64,000 bases of DNA from Amorphus coralli DSM 19760 (GCF_000374525.1 NZ_KB894570.1:310001-374000); one strand, 5' to 3'. Counted from the stretch's first letter, positions 17,942 through 27,540 are shown. Notes: generated from the sequence alone by a model not told the origin. Program-made: numbers and translations.

Positions 17942-19029
17942 CCGTCCTCCTGATGCAGCAGGATAGAAACGCCCAACAAAATCGCAGCCAGACCGGGAGC
18001 CCACGCGGCGGTTGCCGGCGCGATCACCCCAGCGCCCCCAAGGTCACTCGTGATCTCTGCCGTAACATAAAGCACGAACCCGGCAGCGACGCCACCTGCA
18101 ATGGCGCGTGCGATGCCGCCAAGTCTGGCGAGCCTTAACGAAACGGTAGCAGCGATCAGGACCATGGCAGCAAGCAATATCGGGCGGGCAAGAAGGGTCT
18201 GGTAACGCAGTCTGTAGCGGTAGGCAGGAAGGCCAGCACGCTGGGTGAGCGTGATGACCGACGGGAGGCGCCAGAACGGAACCGCGTCCGGCTGCCCGAT
18301 GGTCTCGCGGACCTCGGTCGGCGTGAGGAATGTGGAAACCGAAACGGTATCCCGCTTGGTCGCCTCACCGTCCGTCGAATAGACCGTTGCGTCCGAGAGG
18401 ACCCACTCACCGTCACTCAGAACCGCCTCTCTCGCATTGATCCGTTGCCGGAACGTGTTGTTGTCATCGAACTGGTAGACGACAACTCCGAACAAATGCT
18501 TGCCATCCTCTACGACTTGTCCGGTGTGGACGATGGATTCCCCGTCTTCTCCGTCCTGTCTGAACCAGACGTCGCCGCTGGTCTGGATCAGCACCTTCTG
18601 TTCCCCGTCGAAGAGCGTGGCACCGAGCAGGTTGGCCCGCTCCTTCAGGGCTGCCGAAATCGGATTGTAGATCGCGGTTGCCGCCATTCCGATCCCCAGC
18701 GCAACGACCAGGGCCGGCAGGATGAACTGCCAGACCGAGACACCGGACGCCCGCACCACGACGAGCTCGAGGCGCCGGCTCAGACCGATGAAGGCCGCGA
18801 TCGAGCCGAACAGGACCGCGAAGGGCAGGAATTCTTCGGTCAGGGAGGGAGTGCGGAGAGCGGAGATCAGAAGGGCACGAAGAACCGTGACACTGTCTGA
18901 GTCACTTGTGCGGCGCAACAGTTCGAGAAAGTCGGCCATCAGGATGATGGCGCTGCCAAGCAGAAAGACGGCCGCGATCCAGTTCACGAACCGCATGGCG
19001 AGATAGCGGGGCAGGATCGTTCCGCTCAT
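17938..19029 (-). CDS. lptG: LPS export ABC transporter permease LptG
   Basis: One of two permeases of the LptB2FG complex that extracts LPS from the inner membrane. The protein has 363 residues. It begins MSGTILPRYLAMRFVNWIAAV, has three N-terminal and three C-terminal membrane helices, and a periplasmic beta-jellyroll domain between (about residues 130-260). It is coupled by four-base overlaps to lptF upstream and lptD downstream, so the inner-membrane and outer-membrane parts are made together. Confidence 0.94.
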   Translation of the reverse strand: MSGTILPRYLAMRFVNWIAAVFLLGSAIILMADFLELLRRTSDSDSVTVLRALLISALRTPSLTEEFLPFAVLFGSIAAFIGLSRRLELVVVRASGVSVWQFILPALVVALGIGMAATAIYNPISAALKERANLLGATLFDGEQKVLIQTSGDVWFRQDGEDGESIVHTGQVVEDGKHLFGVVVYQFDDNNTFRQRINAREAVLSDGEWVLSDATVYSTDGEATKRDTVSVSTFLTPTEVRETIGQPDAVPFWRLPSVITLTQRAGLPAYRYRLRYQTLLARPILLAAMVLIAATVSLRLARLGGIARAIAGGVAAGFVLYVTAEITSDLGGAGVIAPATAAWAPGLAAILLGVSILLHQEDG

Positions 19030-20219
19030 TGCGCCGCCCGCTTCCTGCGCACCGCCAGCGCTTTGCTTCCCTGCGATTCCGTCAGCCGCTTGATCCAGTC
19101 GGCAATGGCGGCCGATGCCCGGTCATGGGCGGTGATCGTGCGGTCGGTGAGAATGATCCACAGCGAGAGCAGCGCGAAGACGATGGGTATGCCGTACATG
19201 GCAACGGTGGCTACGGGGAACCGCACCGCCAGCGTTGTCGCCACGAACCCGAGGAAGCGAACTGAGCCGAGCGCCACGATGGCTCCCATCACGGCAGATG
19301 TTCGTCCCTGGCGCAGGGTCTGCGGGTCGCCGACGAACAGAAACCCGAGAAGCACCAGCGTGATCGCGTAAAGCGGCTGCGAGAGCCGGTCGTGAAACTC
19401 CACCCGGAAACGGTCGGCGTTGTTTCTCGCGTACTCATCGTCCGGCGACGGGTTCATCAATTCCAGCAGCGTCCGCTCGCTCGGACGGAAGGTTGTCGAG
19501 ACCTGGTCCGGCAGCATGCTGGTCAGGTCGAATGCATAGGCGTCGAACTGGATGATCGACATGTCGTCGTCACGCGGATCGAAGCGCTGCATGGAGCCGT
19601 TCCGCATGACCAGCAGCGTAGTTTCCGCGGTTTCGACGATGCGGCCAGACGCTGCGAGGTAGGTCTGGCTGCGTTGCGGGTCGCGCTCGTCCGACAGCAC
19701 GAGGCCCTGCAGCGAGCCGTCGCGCAGCCTGTCGCGGATGTGCACCGTCAGACCGGATTCAATCGACATGAAACGCCCGGGCTGCAGCACCGTGGCGATG
19801 ACGTCGGCGCGAACCTGGGTGATCAGCACCCGTACCTGCTTCAATCCCATTGGCGCGATATAGGTCGAGACGGCCAGCATGATGATGGTGACGATCACAC
19901 CGAGAATCAGACTGGGCTTGAGCAGCTGCCACCGCGAATTGCCGGCGGCACTCATCACGACAAGTTCGCTGTCGCTGTTGAAGCCGTTGTAGACGGTCAC
20001 CATTGCCATCACGAGGGCGATGGGGGCGGTCAGCAGCATCAGGAAGGGAATAGCGAGCAGGGTCAGTTCGAGAAATAGCCCGATCGTCTGACCTTTGGAG
20101 GTCACGACGTCGAGCTGCCGCAACGCCTGCGTTGTCCACACGACGGCGGTCAGCACGACCATCACGGCCACGAAGCCTGTCGTTACCCGCCGGAAAATGT
20201 AGAGTTGGATGAGACGCAT
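19026..20219 (-). CDS. lptF: LPS export ABC transporter permease LptF
   Basis: Second permease of LptB2FG. The protein has 397 residues with the YjgP/YjgQ pattern: IQLYIFRRVTTGFVAVMVVL at the start, two further helices, a jellyroll region, and three C-terminal helices. It is the first gene of lptF-lptG-lptD and reads away from pepA, so the promoter should lie in 20220-20485. LptB, LptC and LptA are not in the window. Confidence 0.94.
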   Translation of the reverse strand: MRLIQLYIFRRVTTGFVAVMVVLTAVVWTTQALRQLDVVTSKGQTIGLFLELTLLAIPFLMLLTAPIALVMAMVTVYNGFNSDSELVVMSAAGNSRWQLLKPSLILGVIVTIIMLAVSTYIAPMGLKQVRVLITQVRADVIATVLQPGRFMSIESGLTVHIRDRLRDGSLQGLVLSDERDPQRSQTYLAASGRIVETAETTLLVMRNGSMQRFDPRDDDMSIIQFDAYAFDLTSMLPDQVSTTFRPSERTLLELMNPSPDDEYARNNADRFRVEFHDRLSQPLYAITLVLLGFLFVGDPQTLRQGRTSAVMGAIVALGSVRFLGFVATTLAVRFPVATVAMYGIPIVFALLSLWIILTDRTITAHDRASAAIADWIKRLTESQGSKALAVRRKRAAQ

Positions 20220-20485
20220 TCACTCGAAACCAGATCGTCCGTCCTTGCAGCGCCTTTGTTAGCCTGCCTTGGCTCCCTGTGCACCCGCGGAATTGGAAGC
20301 GTTCCGGAATCCGCGTCGAAAGCCACGCAAATCGGCGGGCGCGATCAAACGGGTAGGGACCGTTTGCGGCGCCGAGAGGACGGATGTCTTGCGGCCATCA
20401 GCCGCGAGGTCCATTTTCCGGTTCGACGGCGGTCTCCCCAGATCGCCCTTTCCCAGATCATCCCGCCAGCGAGGTCTTTCCGGAC

Positions 20486-21988
20486 ATGTCCGCTTCTCCC
20501 ACCATCCGCTTCGCCGAGATTGCTCGCCCGACCGCAGGATCTCTCGTGCTTCTTTGCGACGACACGCGCGCGCTCGGAGCGACCGGCAATGACCTTGATG
20601 AAGAAGCGGGCGGCCTTCTTAAGCGGGCCATGGAGCTTGCAAAATTCAAAGGCAAGCGCGCTGGGACGGTCGAGGTACTGGCACCGGCGAACCTCCCCTT
20701 CGACCGAATCGTAATTGCCGGGCTCGGCGGTGGAGAACTGGAGGAGGCCGAGTGGACATCGCTTGGGGGATCGATCTACGGAGCTCTGCCAAAGGGGTGC
20801 GGCACCGTGACTGTTCTAGCCGAGCGTCCCGGACAAGCGGCATTCGATGATCGTTCGGCCGCGCGCCTTGCCATGGGCATGATGCTGCGGGCCTACGCCT
20901 TCGATCGCTACAAGTCGAAAAAGAAGGATGACAATGGCGACAGCGACGCCGCCGGACCGGACATCACCATCGGTGTGAGCGATCCGGCTTCCGCATCCGC
21001 TGCCTGGGAGGCGGCACGAGCTGTTGGCGAGGGCGTCATCCTCGCGCGCGAACTCGTCAATGAGCCCGCCAACGTTCTCGGTCCGGTAGAGTTTGCCGAA
21101 AAGGCGGCGGCACTTTCCGAACTCGGCATTGAGGTCGAGGTTCTGGAAGAAGCCGAGATGGCTGCGCTCGGCATGAACGCGCTCCTTGGTGTGGCCCAGG
21201 GGTCCGAGCGCCCGGCTCGAATGGCCATCATGCGCTGGCAGGGGGGCGCCGCCGATGCCCAGCCGGTCGCCATCGTGGGCAAGGGGGTGGTGTTCGATAC
21301 CGGCGGCATCTCGATCAAGCCGGCCGCCAGCATGGAAGACATGAAGGGCGATATGGGCGGCGCGGCTTGCGTTGTCGGCCTGATGCACGCGCTCGCTGCC
21401 CGCAAGGCGAAAGCCAATGTTGTGGGCGTGATCGGGCTGGTGGAAAACATGCCCGACGGAAATGCCCAGCGCCCGGGCGACATCGTCACGTCCATGGCTG
21501 GCCAGACCATCGAGATCATCAATACCGACGCCGAGGGCCGCCTCGTTCTGGCCGACGCGCTCCACTACACGATTGACCGCTTCAAGCCGCGTTTCGTGGT
21601 GGACCTGGCGACCCTGACCGGCGCTGTCATCATTGCGCTGGGCCACACCAATGCAGGCTTGTTCACCAACGATGACCGGCTGGCCGACGAGTTTTCCAAG
21701 GCGGGCATTGCCACAGGCGACACCGTCTGGCGTTTGCCGGTCGGTCCCGACTACGACAAGCTGATCGATTCCAAGTTTGCCGACATGAAGAACACCGGTG
21801 GGCGGGCTGCCGGTTCGATCACGGCCGCGCAGTTCCTGAAGCGGTTTGTTGGCGAGACGCCCTGGGTGCACCTCGATATCGCTGGCACCGGCTTCGGTGC
21901 ACCCGCCAACGAGATCAGTCGTACGTTCGGATCCGGCTTCGGCGTGCAGCTCATCGACCGCGTGATCGCGGATCACTACGAGGGCTAG
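20486..21988 (+). CDS. pepA: Leucyl aminopeptidase (cytosol aminopeptidase, M17)
   Basis: Hexameric two-metal aminopeptidase; in some bacteria also a DNA-binding protein. The protein has 500 residues. The catalytic domain has VGKGVVFDTGGISIKP, the signature NTDAEGRLVLADAL with its start at about residue 346, and VDLATLTGA. The ATG at 20486 was chosen because upstream codons encode an atypical proline-rich stretch. Divergent from lptF and followed by two tandem hairpin repeats and holC, the usual pepA-holC order. Confidence 0.96.
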   Translation: MSASPTIRFAEIARPTAGSLVLLCDDTRALGATGNDLDEEAGGLLKRAMELAKFKGKRAGTVEVLAPANLPFDRIVIAGLGGGELEEAEWTSLGGSIYGALPKGCGTVTVLAERPGQAAFDDRSAARLAMGMMLRAYAFDRYKSKKKDDNGDSDAAGPDITIGVSDPASASAAWEAARAVGEGVILARELVNEPANVLGPVEFAEKAAALSELGIEVEVLEEAEMAALGMNALLGVAQGSERPARMAIMRWQGGAADAQPVAIVGKGVVFDTGGISIKPAASMEDMKGDMGGAACVVGLMHALAARKAKANVVGVIGLVENMPDGNAQRPGDIVTSMAGQTIEIINTDAEGRLVLADALHYTIDRFKPRFVVDLATLTGAVIIALGHTNAGLFTNDDRLADEFSKAGIATGDTVWRLPVGPDYDKLIDSKFADMKNTGGRAAGSITAAQFLKRFVGETPWVHLDIAGTGFGAPANEISRTFGSGFGVQLIDRVIADHYEG

Positions 21989-21990
21989 AG

Positions 21991-22093
21991 CAAGGCCAGG
22001 AAAAGTGGGAACCGGTTTTCCGTCCGGCCTTGCGGAGTGACCGGCCAAGGCCAGGAAAAGTGGAAACCGGATTTCCGTCCGGCCTTGCGGAGT
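21991..22093. repeat. Two tandem copies of a 48-base hairpin repeat
   Basis: Copies at 21991-22038 and 22046-22093 differ at only two of 48 bases and are separated by 7 bases. Each has a core AAAAGTGGGAACCGGTTTTCC flanked by CAAGGCC and GGCCTTG, so it can fold as a stem-loop. The core resembles short intergenic elements scattered in Hyphomicrobiales genomes. Located between pepA and holC, it may end or process the pepA transcript. Confidence 0.8.
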
Positions 22094-22139
22094 TGATCGC
22101 GAGGTCGTGTGGGTCGGAACCGTGATAGGGGCAGGATAG

Positions 22140-22589
22140 ATGGCGGAAGTGCTGTTCTACCATCTGGAGCGCCAGCCGCTTGAGCAGGTGCTCCCCACGC
22201 TTCTTGAACGGTCTCTGCAGCGGGGCTGGAAGGTCGTCGTCCAGACGGGGGACGAGGAGCGGCGCGAAGCGCTGTCCTCTCACCTCTGGGCCTACCGCGA
22301 TGATGCCTTCCTTCCGCACGGCACGGCCCGCGACGGCGAGGCCGAGTTGCAGCCGATCTGGCTCACCTGCCTCGACGAGAATCCCAACGCTGCGACAGTC
22401 CGCTTCCTGGTCGACCGGTCCACCTGCGCGGATCTCTCACCCTACGAGCGCGTGGTCTATCTTTTCGACGGCCACGACGAGACGTCCGTCCAGGACGCGC
22501 GGACCCGTTGGAAAGAGGCGAAGGACGGTGGTCACGGCGTGACCTATTGGCGCCAGACCGACTCTGGCGCCTGGAAGAAGATGGCCTGA
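22140..22589 (+). CDS. holC: DNA polymerase III chi subunit
   Basis: Chi joins psi in the clamp-loader assembly and contacts SSB. The protein has 149 residues, the expected size. EVLFYHLERQPLEQVLPTLL, RGWKVVVQTG, LSSHLWAYRDDAFLPHG and VYLFDGHDETSVQDAR follow the family pattern. It lies downstream of pepA after the hairpin repeats and converges with the ABC-F gene. Confidence 0.93.
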   Translation: MAEVLFYHLERQPLEQVLPTLLERSLQRGWKVVVQTGDEERREALSSHLWAYRDDAFLPHGTARDGEAELQPIWLTCLDENPNAATVRFLVDRSTCADLSPYERVVYLFDGHDETSVQDARTRWKEAKDGGHGVTYWRQTDSGAWKKMA

Positions 22590-22601
22590 ACGCTTTCAGG
22601 A

Positions 22602-24494
22602 TCAGGCGCTTGCGAGCGCTTCTTCGTACTCGGAGGAGAGTGCGAGCCAGTTCTCCTCCAGGATCTCGATCTCTTCAGCCGTGCGCGCGCGGTCCTTGGC
22701 CAGCTTGGCCCCCTTGCCCGGGTCGCCGGAGAAGAGCTTCGGATCAGCCAGCGCGGCATCGAGAGTGGCGAGCCGTGTCTGGGCGGCCTCGATCTGCCGT
22801 TCCGCGGCGGTGATCTTCTTCTTCAGCGGCGCCAGTTCCGCGCGGGCCTGGGCGGCGGCGCGCCGGCGCTCCTGGGCGTTGCCGCGCGCGCCGTCGTCGG
22901 TGCCCTCGCCATTCTGCCTTCGCCCGGCGTCGCGCTTGAGAACGAGATCGCGATAGTCGCCGAGATCGCCGTCGAAGGACGAAACGGTGCCATCTGACAC
23001 GAGCCAGAGCCGATCGGCGCATGCCTCGACGAGATAGGGATCGTGCGAGATCAGGATGACCGCGCCGCTATAGGCATTGATCGCCCCCATCAGCGCCTGG
23101 CGGCTGTCGATGTCGAGGTGGTTGGTTGGCTCGTCCAGGATGATCATGTGCGGCCCGTCGAAGGTCGCAAGTCCCAGGAGGAGACGCGCGCGCTCGCCGC
23201 CGGACAGGTCGCGCGCCTTGGTGTCCATACGTTCGCCGGGCAGTCCGAACTGAACGGTGCGTGCGCGCACCTTCGATTCAGGAGCGTCCGGCATCCGCCG
23301 TCGCACGTGCTCGACCGGTGTCTCACCGCCCACGAGCTCGTCCAGCTGGTGCTGGGCGAAATAGGCGACCTTCAGCTTGTCCGCACGCACGATCCGGCCT
23401 GCTTCCGCATCCAGGCGGCCCGCAAGCAGCTTGGCGAAGGTGGACTTGCCGTTGCCGTTAGAGCCGAGCAGGGCAATGCGGTCATCGTCGTCAATGCGCA
23501 GATCGAGCCGTGACAGGACCGGTTTGCCCGGCTCGTACCCCACCGTGATGTTTTCCATCGCCATGATGGGGGGCGAGAGACGGCCGGGGGGATCTTCCAG
23601 CCGGATCGGCAGCACCGCGTCGTCGACCACCGGCGCGATCGCTTCCATCTTCTCCAGACGTTTCAGGCGCGACTGCGCCTGTCTCGCCTTCGAGGCCTTC
23701 GCGCGGAACCGGTCGACGAAGGCCTGCAGGTTTTTGCGTTCCGTTTCCTGCTTCGCGATGCGCTTTTCTTGAAGCATGGCCTGTTCGGCACGCTGGCGCG
23801 CAAAGGAATCGTAACCGCCCGAGTAGGTGGTGAGCCTGCCCTGGTCGAGATGCAGGATCTGGTTGACGGCACCGTTCAGGAGGTCGCGGTCATGCGAGAT
23901 CAGCACCAGCGTGTGCGGGTAGCGCGCGAGGTAAGTCTCAAGCCAGAGCGTCCCCTCCAGATCGAGATAGTTGGTCGGCTCGTCGAGGAGCAGCAGGTCG
24001 GGCGCGGAGAACAGGATCCCGGCGAGGGCGACCCGCATGCGCCAGCCACCGGAGAATTCATGGCAGGGCCGGGCCTGTGCCTGGCTGGAAAAGCCCAGGC
24101 CGGACAGGATGGTGGCGGCACGCGCCTCGGCCGAATGGGCATCGATGTCGGAGAGGCGCACATGGATCTCGGCGATCCGCTCCGGATCGGTTGCGGACTC
24201 CGCTTCGGCCATCAGCCGCGCTCGCTCGGTATCGGCCGAAAGCACCCAGTCCACGAGGCTGGAGTCCGTGGCCGGTGCTTCCTGGGCGACTGCCCCGATC
24301 CGGGCTGCCTTGGGCAGCCGGATGTCGCCGCTTTCCGGTGCCAGGTCGCCCTGAATCAGGTGGAACAAGGTCGTCTTGCCGGTGCCGTTGCGGCCGACAA
24401 AGCCGACTTTGGCGCGTGCAGGAACGCTGACGCTCGCCTTGTCGAACAGGGTGCGGCCGGCAATTCGGTAGGTAAGGTCGGTGATCGTGAGCAT
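22602..24494 (-). CDS. ABC-F family ATPase
   Basis: Soluble protein with two ATP-binding cassettes and no membrane helices; ABC-F proteins act on ribosomes. The protein has 630 residues, starting MLTITDLTYRIAGRTLFDKA. Cassette 1 has GRNGTGKTTL and LLLDEPTNYLDL; cassette 2 has LGSNGNGKSTF, LSGGERARLLL and ILDEPTNHLDI. A charged linker of about 60 residues (KRIAKQETERKNLQAFVDRF) joins them, and a coiled coil (EIEILEENWLAL) closes the C-terminus. The architecture fits the Uup/YheS group; the exact subgroup is open. The ATG at 24494 was chosen as the usual N-terminus. Confidence 0.93.
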   Translation of the reverse strand: MLTITDLTYRIAGRTLFDKASVSVPARAKVGFVGRNGTGKTTLFHLIQGDLAPESGDIRLPKAARIGAVAQEAPATDSSLVDWVLSADTERARLMAEAESATDPERIAEIHVRLSDIDAHSAEARAATILSGLGFSSQAQARPCHEFSGGWRMRVALAGILFSAPDLLLLDEPTNYLDLEGTLWLETYLARYPHTLVLISHDRDLLNGAVNQILHLDQGRLTTYSGGYDSFARQRAEQAMLQEKRIAKQETERKNLQAFVDRFRAKASKARQAQSRLKRLEKMEAIAPVVDDAVLPIRLEDPPGRLSPPIMAMENITVGYEPGKPVLSRLDLRIDDDDRIALLGSNGNGKSTFAKLLAGRLDAEAGRIVRADKLKVAYFAQHQLDELVGGETPVEHVRRRMPDAPESKVRARTVQFGLPGERMDTKARDLSGGERARLLLGLATFDGPHMIILDEPTNHLDIDSRQALMGAINAYSGAVILISHDPYLVEACADRLWLVSDGTVSSFDGDLGDYRDLVLKRDAGRRQNGEGTDDGARGNAQERRRAAAQARAELAPLKKKITAAERQIEAAQTRLATLDAALADPKLFSGDPGKGAKLAKDRARTAEEIEILEENWLALSSEYEEALASA

Positions 24495-24555
24495 GGGCGG
24501 CGTTGTGACGGCAAACGCGTCGCTCGGCAAGCGGCTCGATGAAGAGCGAAGCGCT

Positions 24556-25110
24556 CTAGGTCGGGCGCAGTCCGTCTCCTGTTTCAAGCGCGTAGTAAAG
24601 GAGATCTATGGGGGGAGAGGCGCCGTTCAAACGTGTCAGAAGGGCCGTCACCTGGCCCCGGTGATAGGTTTGGTGGTTGAAGAAATGATGCAGAGCCGTG
24701 ACAAGCGGAAGGCTCACCTCGTCCGGTCTTGACAGCGCGCGATAGTGGAGGATGCTTTGGAAGTTGTCCCAGTCTAGCCTTTCGACATAGGCAGCGATGC
24801 GCCCATCTTCTTCGCGCCGCGCGGCGCTCAAGCCGTCGAAGTCGTCATAGAGGATCTCGTTAAGGGCGGTCGGTACCGGCCCGCTCCGCGTGAAGCGTGA
24901 CAGCCACACCCGGTCACCCACGAGTATGTGATTAAGGGTGCCGTGCACCGACTTGAAGAACGCGCCGAGATCGGCACGGTAGTCCGCATCCGAAAGGCGG
25001 GCTGCGGCATCGTAGATGCGTTCGTTGCACCATCGATTGTAGGCCGCCATCATCATGAAGTGGTCGCGCATCCAGGCGCCTCCGGTCGTCTGTTCGCTTT
25101 TGTCGGACAT
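24556..25110 (-). CDS. DinB/YfiT-type metal-binding four-helix protein
   Basis: DinB-superfamily proteins are four-helix bundles with a three-histidine metal site; several act as thiol-dependent transferases, but most are uncharacterised. The protein has 184 residues. It shows MMAAYNRWCNERIYDAAARL, the first ligand His in LNHILVGDRVWLSRF, and HHFFNHQTYHRGQ with the other two. The last motif is the family signature. It is divergent from a GST gene 44 bases away, which fits a detoxification theme, but the substrate is unknown. Confidence 0.88.
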   Translation of the reverse strand: MSDKSEQTTGGAWMRDHFMMMAAYNRWCNERIYDAAARLSDADYRADLGAFFKSVHGTLNHILVGDRVWLSRFTRSGPVPTALNEILYDDFDGLSAARREEDGRIAAYVERLDWDNFQSILHYRALSRPDEVSLPLVTALHHFFNHQTYHRGQVTALLTRLNGASPPIDLLYYALETGDGLRPT

Positions 25111-25154
25111 GCGATCCGCCGCGGTGGGGCGCGCGGCCGGGAAGAGGAACGAGC

Positions 25155-25847
25155 ATGACCATCATACTCTACGATCTCTGCGGAGCGTCGGACATTCGGC
25201 TTTCGCCCTATTGCTGGCGCACCAAGATGGCGCTTGCCCACAAGGGACTTTCATTCGAAAGCCGGCCGACGCCCTTCACAGAGATTCCCTCCATTGCTGA
25301 CGGTCAGCAGAAGACCGTCCCGGTGATCGAGGACGATGGCCGGGTCATCCGCGATTCCTTCGATATCGCCGTGTACCTCGACGATGTCTACGCCGACCGT
25401 CCGAGCCTGTTTGGTGGCGCTGGCGGGCAGGGGGCCGCGCGGTTCGTAGAGAACTGGGTGAAGGTCTCCGTTCTCCCGGCGCTCGCCGGGCTGATCGTCG
25501 CCGATGTGCATGCGATCCTGCAGGATATCGACAGCGCCTATTTCCGTGAGAGCCGCGAGAAGCGCTTCGGACGGGCGCTGGAGGACATTCAGGCGGGACG
25601 CGAGGACCGCGTGGACGCATTTCGCGCGACACTCGAGCCGCTGCGGCAGACCCTGGCGACCCAGCCCTTCATCGGCGGTGCCGAGGCCAGTTTCTGCGAC
25701 TACATCGTTTTCGGAACGTTGCAGTGGGCGCGCGTGTCGAGCGCGCTGAAGCTTCTGGCCGATGACGATCCGGTGGCTGCGTGGTTCGAGCGCTGCCTCG
25801 ATCTGCATGGCGGCGTCGGGCGGGCCGCGCCGGCCAAGGCCGCCTGA
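25155..25847 (+). CDS. Glutathione S-transferase family protein
   Basis: The protein has 230 residues. The N-terminal thioredoxin-like half includes the active-site region CGASDIRLSPYCWRTKMALA and the glutathione-binding motif KTVPVIEDDGRVIRDSFDIA, with the conserved cis-Pro after Val. The C-terminal half is helical. SPYCWR places Ser or Cys where the catalytic residue is expected. Similar sequences are often called beta-etherase-like in alphaproteobacteria, but the substrate cannot be told. It has its own start after CGGGAAGAGGAACGAGC. Confidence 0.9.
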   Translation: MTIILYDLCGASDIRLSPYCWRTKMALAHKGLSFESRPTPFTEIPSIADGQQKTVPVIEDDGRVIRDSFDIAVYLDDVYADRPSLFGGAGGQGAARFVENWVKVSVLPALAGLIVADVHAILQDIDSAYFRESREKRFGRALEDIQAGREDRVDAFRATLEPLRQTLATQPFIGGAEASFCDYIVFGTLQWARVSSALKLLADDDPVAAWFERCLDLHGGVGRAAPAKAA

Positions 25848-26017
25848 GCAGGGCGCATGCCCTGGAATTGCTCGTCCAGGCACTGAAAACGGCCCAATCC
25901 GCCTTGCGGGACTTGCGGGCAAATCCTGCCTAAAGCTATAGCAGCCGGGCGCGGCCGCGCTCAGCCCGGCTGCGATCAGATTCAACAGACAGCAAATCCC
26001 AGAAGGATCCGACCGCC

Positions 26018-26440
26018 ATGGCGCTCGAACGCACCTTTTCCATGATCAAGCCGGACGCCACGCGGCGCAACATCACCGGCAAGATCGTCGACCGCCTGGA
26101 GTCCGCCGGCCTTCGCGTCGTCGCCCAGAAGCGCATCCTGATGTCCAAGGCGACCGCCGAGGCGTTCTACGCGGTGCACCGCGAGCGCCCGTTCTTCCAG
26201 GAGCTCACCGAGTTCATGTCTTCCGGCCCCGTGGTCGTGCAGGTCCTGGAAGGTGAGAACGCCGTCCTGAAGAACCGCGAAGTCATGGGTGCGACCGATC
26301 CGTCGAAGGCGGATCCGGGCACCATCCGCGCCGACTTCGCGGAATCGATTGGCGAAAACTCGGTGCACGGCTCCGACGCTCCGGAGACCGCAGCCGAAGA
26401 GATCGCCTTCTTCTTCTCCGGCTCCGAGATCACGGGCTGA
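26018..26440 (+). CDS. ndk: Nucleoside diphosphate kinase
   Basis: Transfers the gamma phosphate among nucleoside triphosphates through a phospho-histidine. The protein has 140 residues. It begins [18 protein letters not shown], and the catalytic His is in [19 protein letters not shown], the family signature. A strong terminator follows at 26485-26517. It stands as a single gene, convergent with the ThiF-like gene. Confidence 0.98.
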   Translation: MALERTFSMIKPDATRRNITGKIVDRLESAGLRVVAQKRILMSKATAEAFYAVHRERPFFQELTEFMSSGPVVVQVLEGENAVLKNREVMGATDPSKADPGTIRADFAESIGENSVHGSDAPETAAEEIAFFFSGSEITG

Positions 26441-26484
26441 TGGTTGCCGGCTCCGTGGCTGCGGAGCCAGCGCACTGACAATGA

Positions 26485-26517
26485 AGCCTGCCGCGGTGTC
26501 GCCGCGGCAGGCTTTTT
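26485..26517 (+). terminator. Rho-independent terminator after ndk
   Basis: A perfect 12-bp stem, AGCCTGCCGCGG and CCGCGGCAGGCT, with a five-base loop, followed by TTTTT. Confidence 0.85.
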
Positions 26518-26592
26518 CATTGCCCTAACATTCAGCTGAGATCGCCTCTATGGGCGATCCCTGGAGGGCGGTGTCGCGTGGGCTGGCGTCGC

Positions 26593-27504
26593 TCAGGCTG
26601 CGCGATTGGCCGAGGCCACCACTTTGCGGGTCATGGCGCACTTCAAGCGCCTCACCGGATTGGCTCCGCCCAGCCAGGACCGCCCGCTCGTCATCTTGCC
26701 GGCGGACGCGTCGAACTGGTGGAACCAAGGCGCGGCCTTGATGCCGCCCCGTCCGAGCAGCAGACGCAGGGCGAGCGTTCCGGCCACGCCTGCGCACAGG
26801 ACGATGCCCATGGGCGTCGAAGGCGCCTTCCTGCGCTTGAAGTCGACGAAGGACCGGTCGACCAGGAAGGGCAGGTGCAGGGCGCGCGGCGCGAGCCCGA
26901 CCAGGAAGCGCAGATAATTGTCTTCCACGTCGGTGTCGGAGAACCGGAAATAGGTCTCGAAGCTCATGCCTTCCGGCAGAAACACGATCCACGCCGCGCC
27001 TGTCCCGACGGGACCTGCGGTCAGCGCCGGAATGCCACGGTTCCTGGCTTCCGCAAACAATGCACGGCGCACATCCAGCGTGAAGAAGTCGAGGGAATCG
27101 ACGTAGATATCCGCATCGGCGAGAAAGTCCGAAGCGTCCTCGACCCGGATCGGACGGGCCCACGCATCGATCTCGGCCTCCGGATTGATGCCCCGTACGT
27201 TTCCGACGGTCACGTCGAGCTTGGGCCGACCGACGTTTTCAACGGTTGCGCCGAACTGGCGGTTGAAGTTGGGATAGTCGAAGTGGTCGAAATCCGCGAG
27301 ACGAAACCTGCCGACGCCGAGTCGCGCGAGCGTGATGGCGTGGGCGCCGCCGACACCTCCGAGCCCACCGATCGCGACACGCTTCGTCCTGAGCCTGGCC
27401 TGTTCGTCGGGCGTGATCCAGCCAAGCGTCCGCGAGAAGGCCTCTTCATAGGAAAATTCGGAAGTACCGGCGGGCGCCGTTGCAGACTGTTCGGTCAGTT
27501 TCAT
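26593..27504 (-). CDS. ThiF/MoeB/E1-like adenylyltransferase
   Basis: Members of this superfamily adenylate a C-terminal carboxylate of a small protein or peptide, or another acid. The protein has 303 residues. The ATP site is clear: GGLGGVGGAH at 46-55, acidic LADFDHFDYPN at 69-79, NRQ at 81-83 and Lys95 in VGRPKLDV. TAGPVGTGAAWIVF follows. The paired CxxC zinc motifs of MoeB and ThiF are missing, and no cysteine sits in the usual crossover loop, so transfer to an enzyme cysteine is doubtful. It is the second gene of an operon, 36 bases after an exosortase-type acyltransferase. That pairing suggests activation of a small acid or peptide that is acylated by the partner; the function is unproven. 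Confidence 0.85.
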   Translation of the reverse strand: MKLTEQSATAPAGTSEFSYEEAFSRTLGWITPDEQARLRTKRVAIGGLGGVGGAHAITLARLGVGRFRLADFDHFDYPNFNRQFGATVENVGRPKLDVTVGNVRGINPEAEIDAWARPIRVEDASDFLADADIYVDSLDFFTLDVRRALFAEARNRGIPALTAGPVGTGAAWIVFLPEGMSFETYFRFSDTDVEDNYLRFLVGLAPRALHLPFLVDRSFVDFKRRKAPSTPMGIVLCAGVAGTLALRLLLGRGGIKAAPWFHQFDASAGKMTSGRSWLGGANPVRRLKCAMTRKVVASANRAA

Positions 27505-27540
27505 CTGTGCTGCCTGGATCTCGAACGTCGACTGTCTGCC

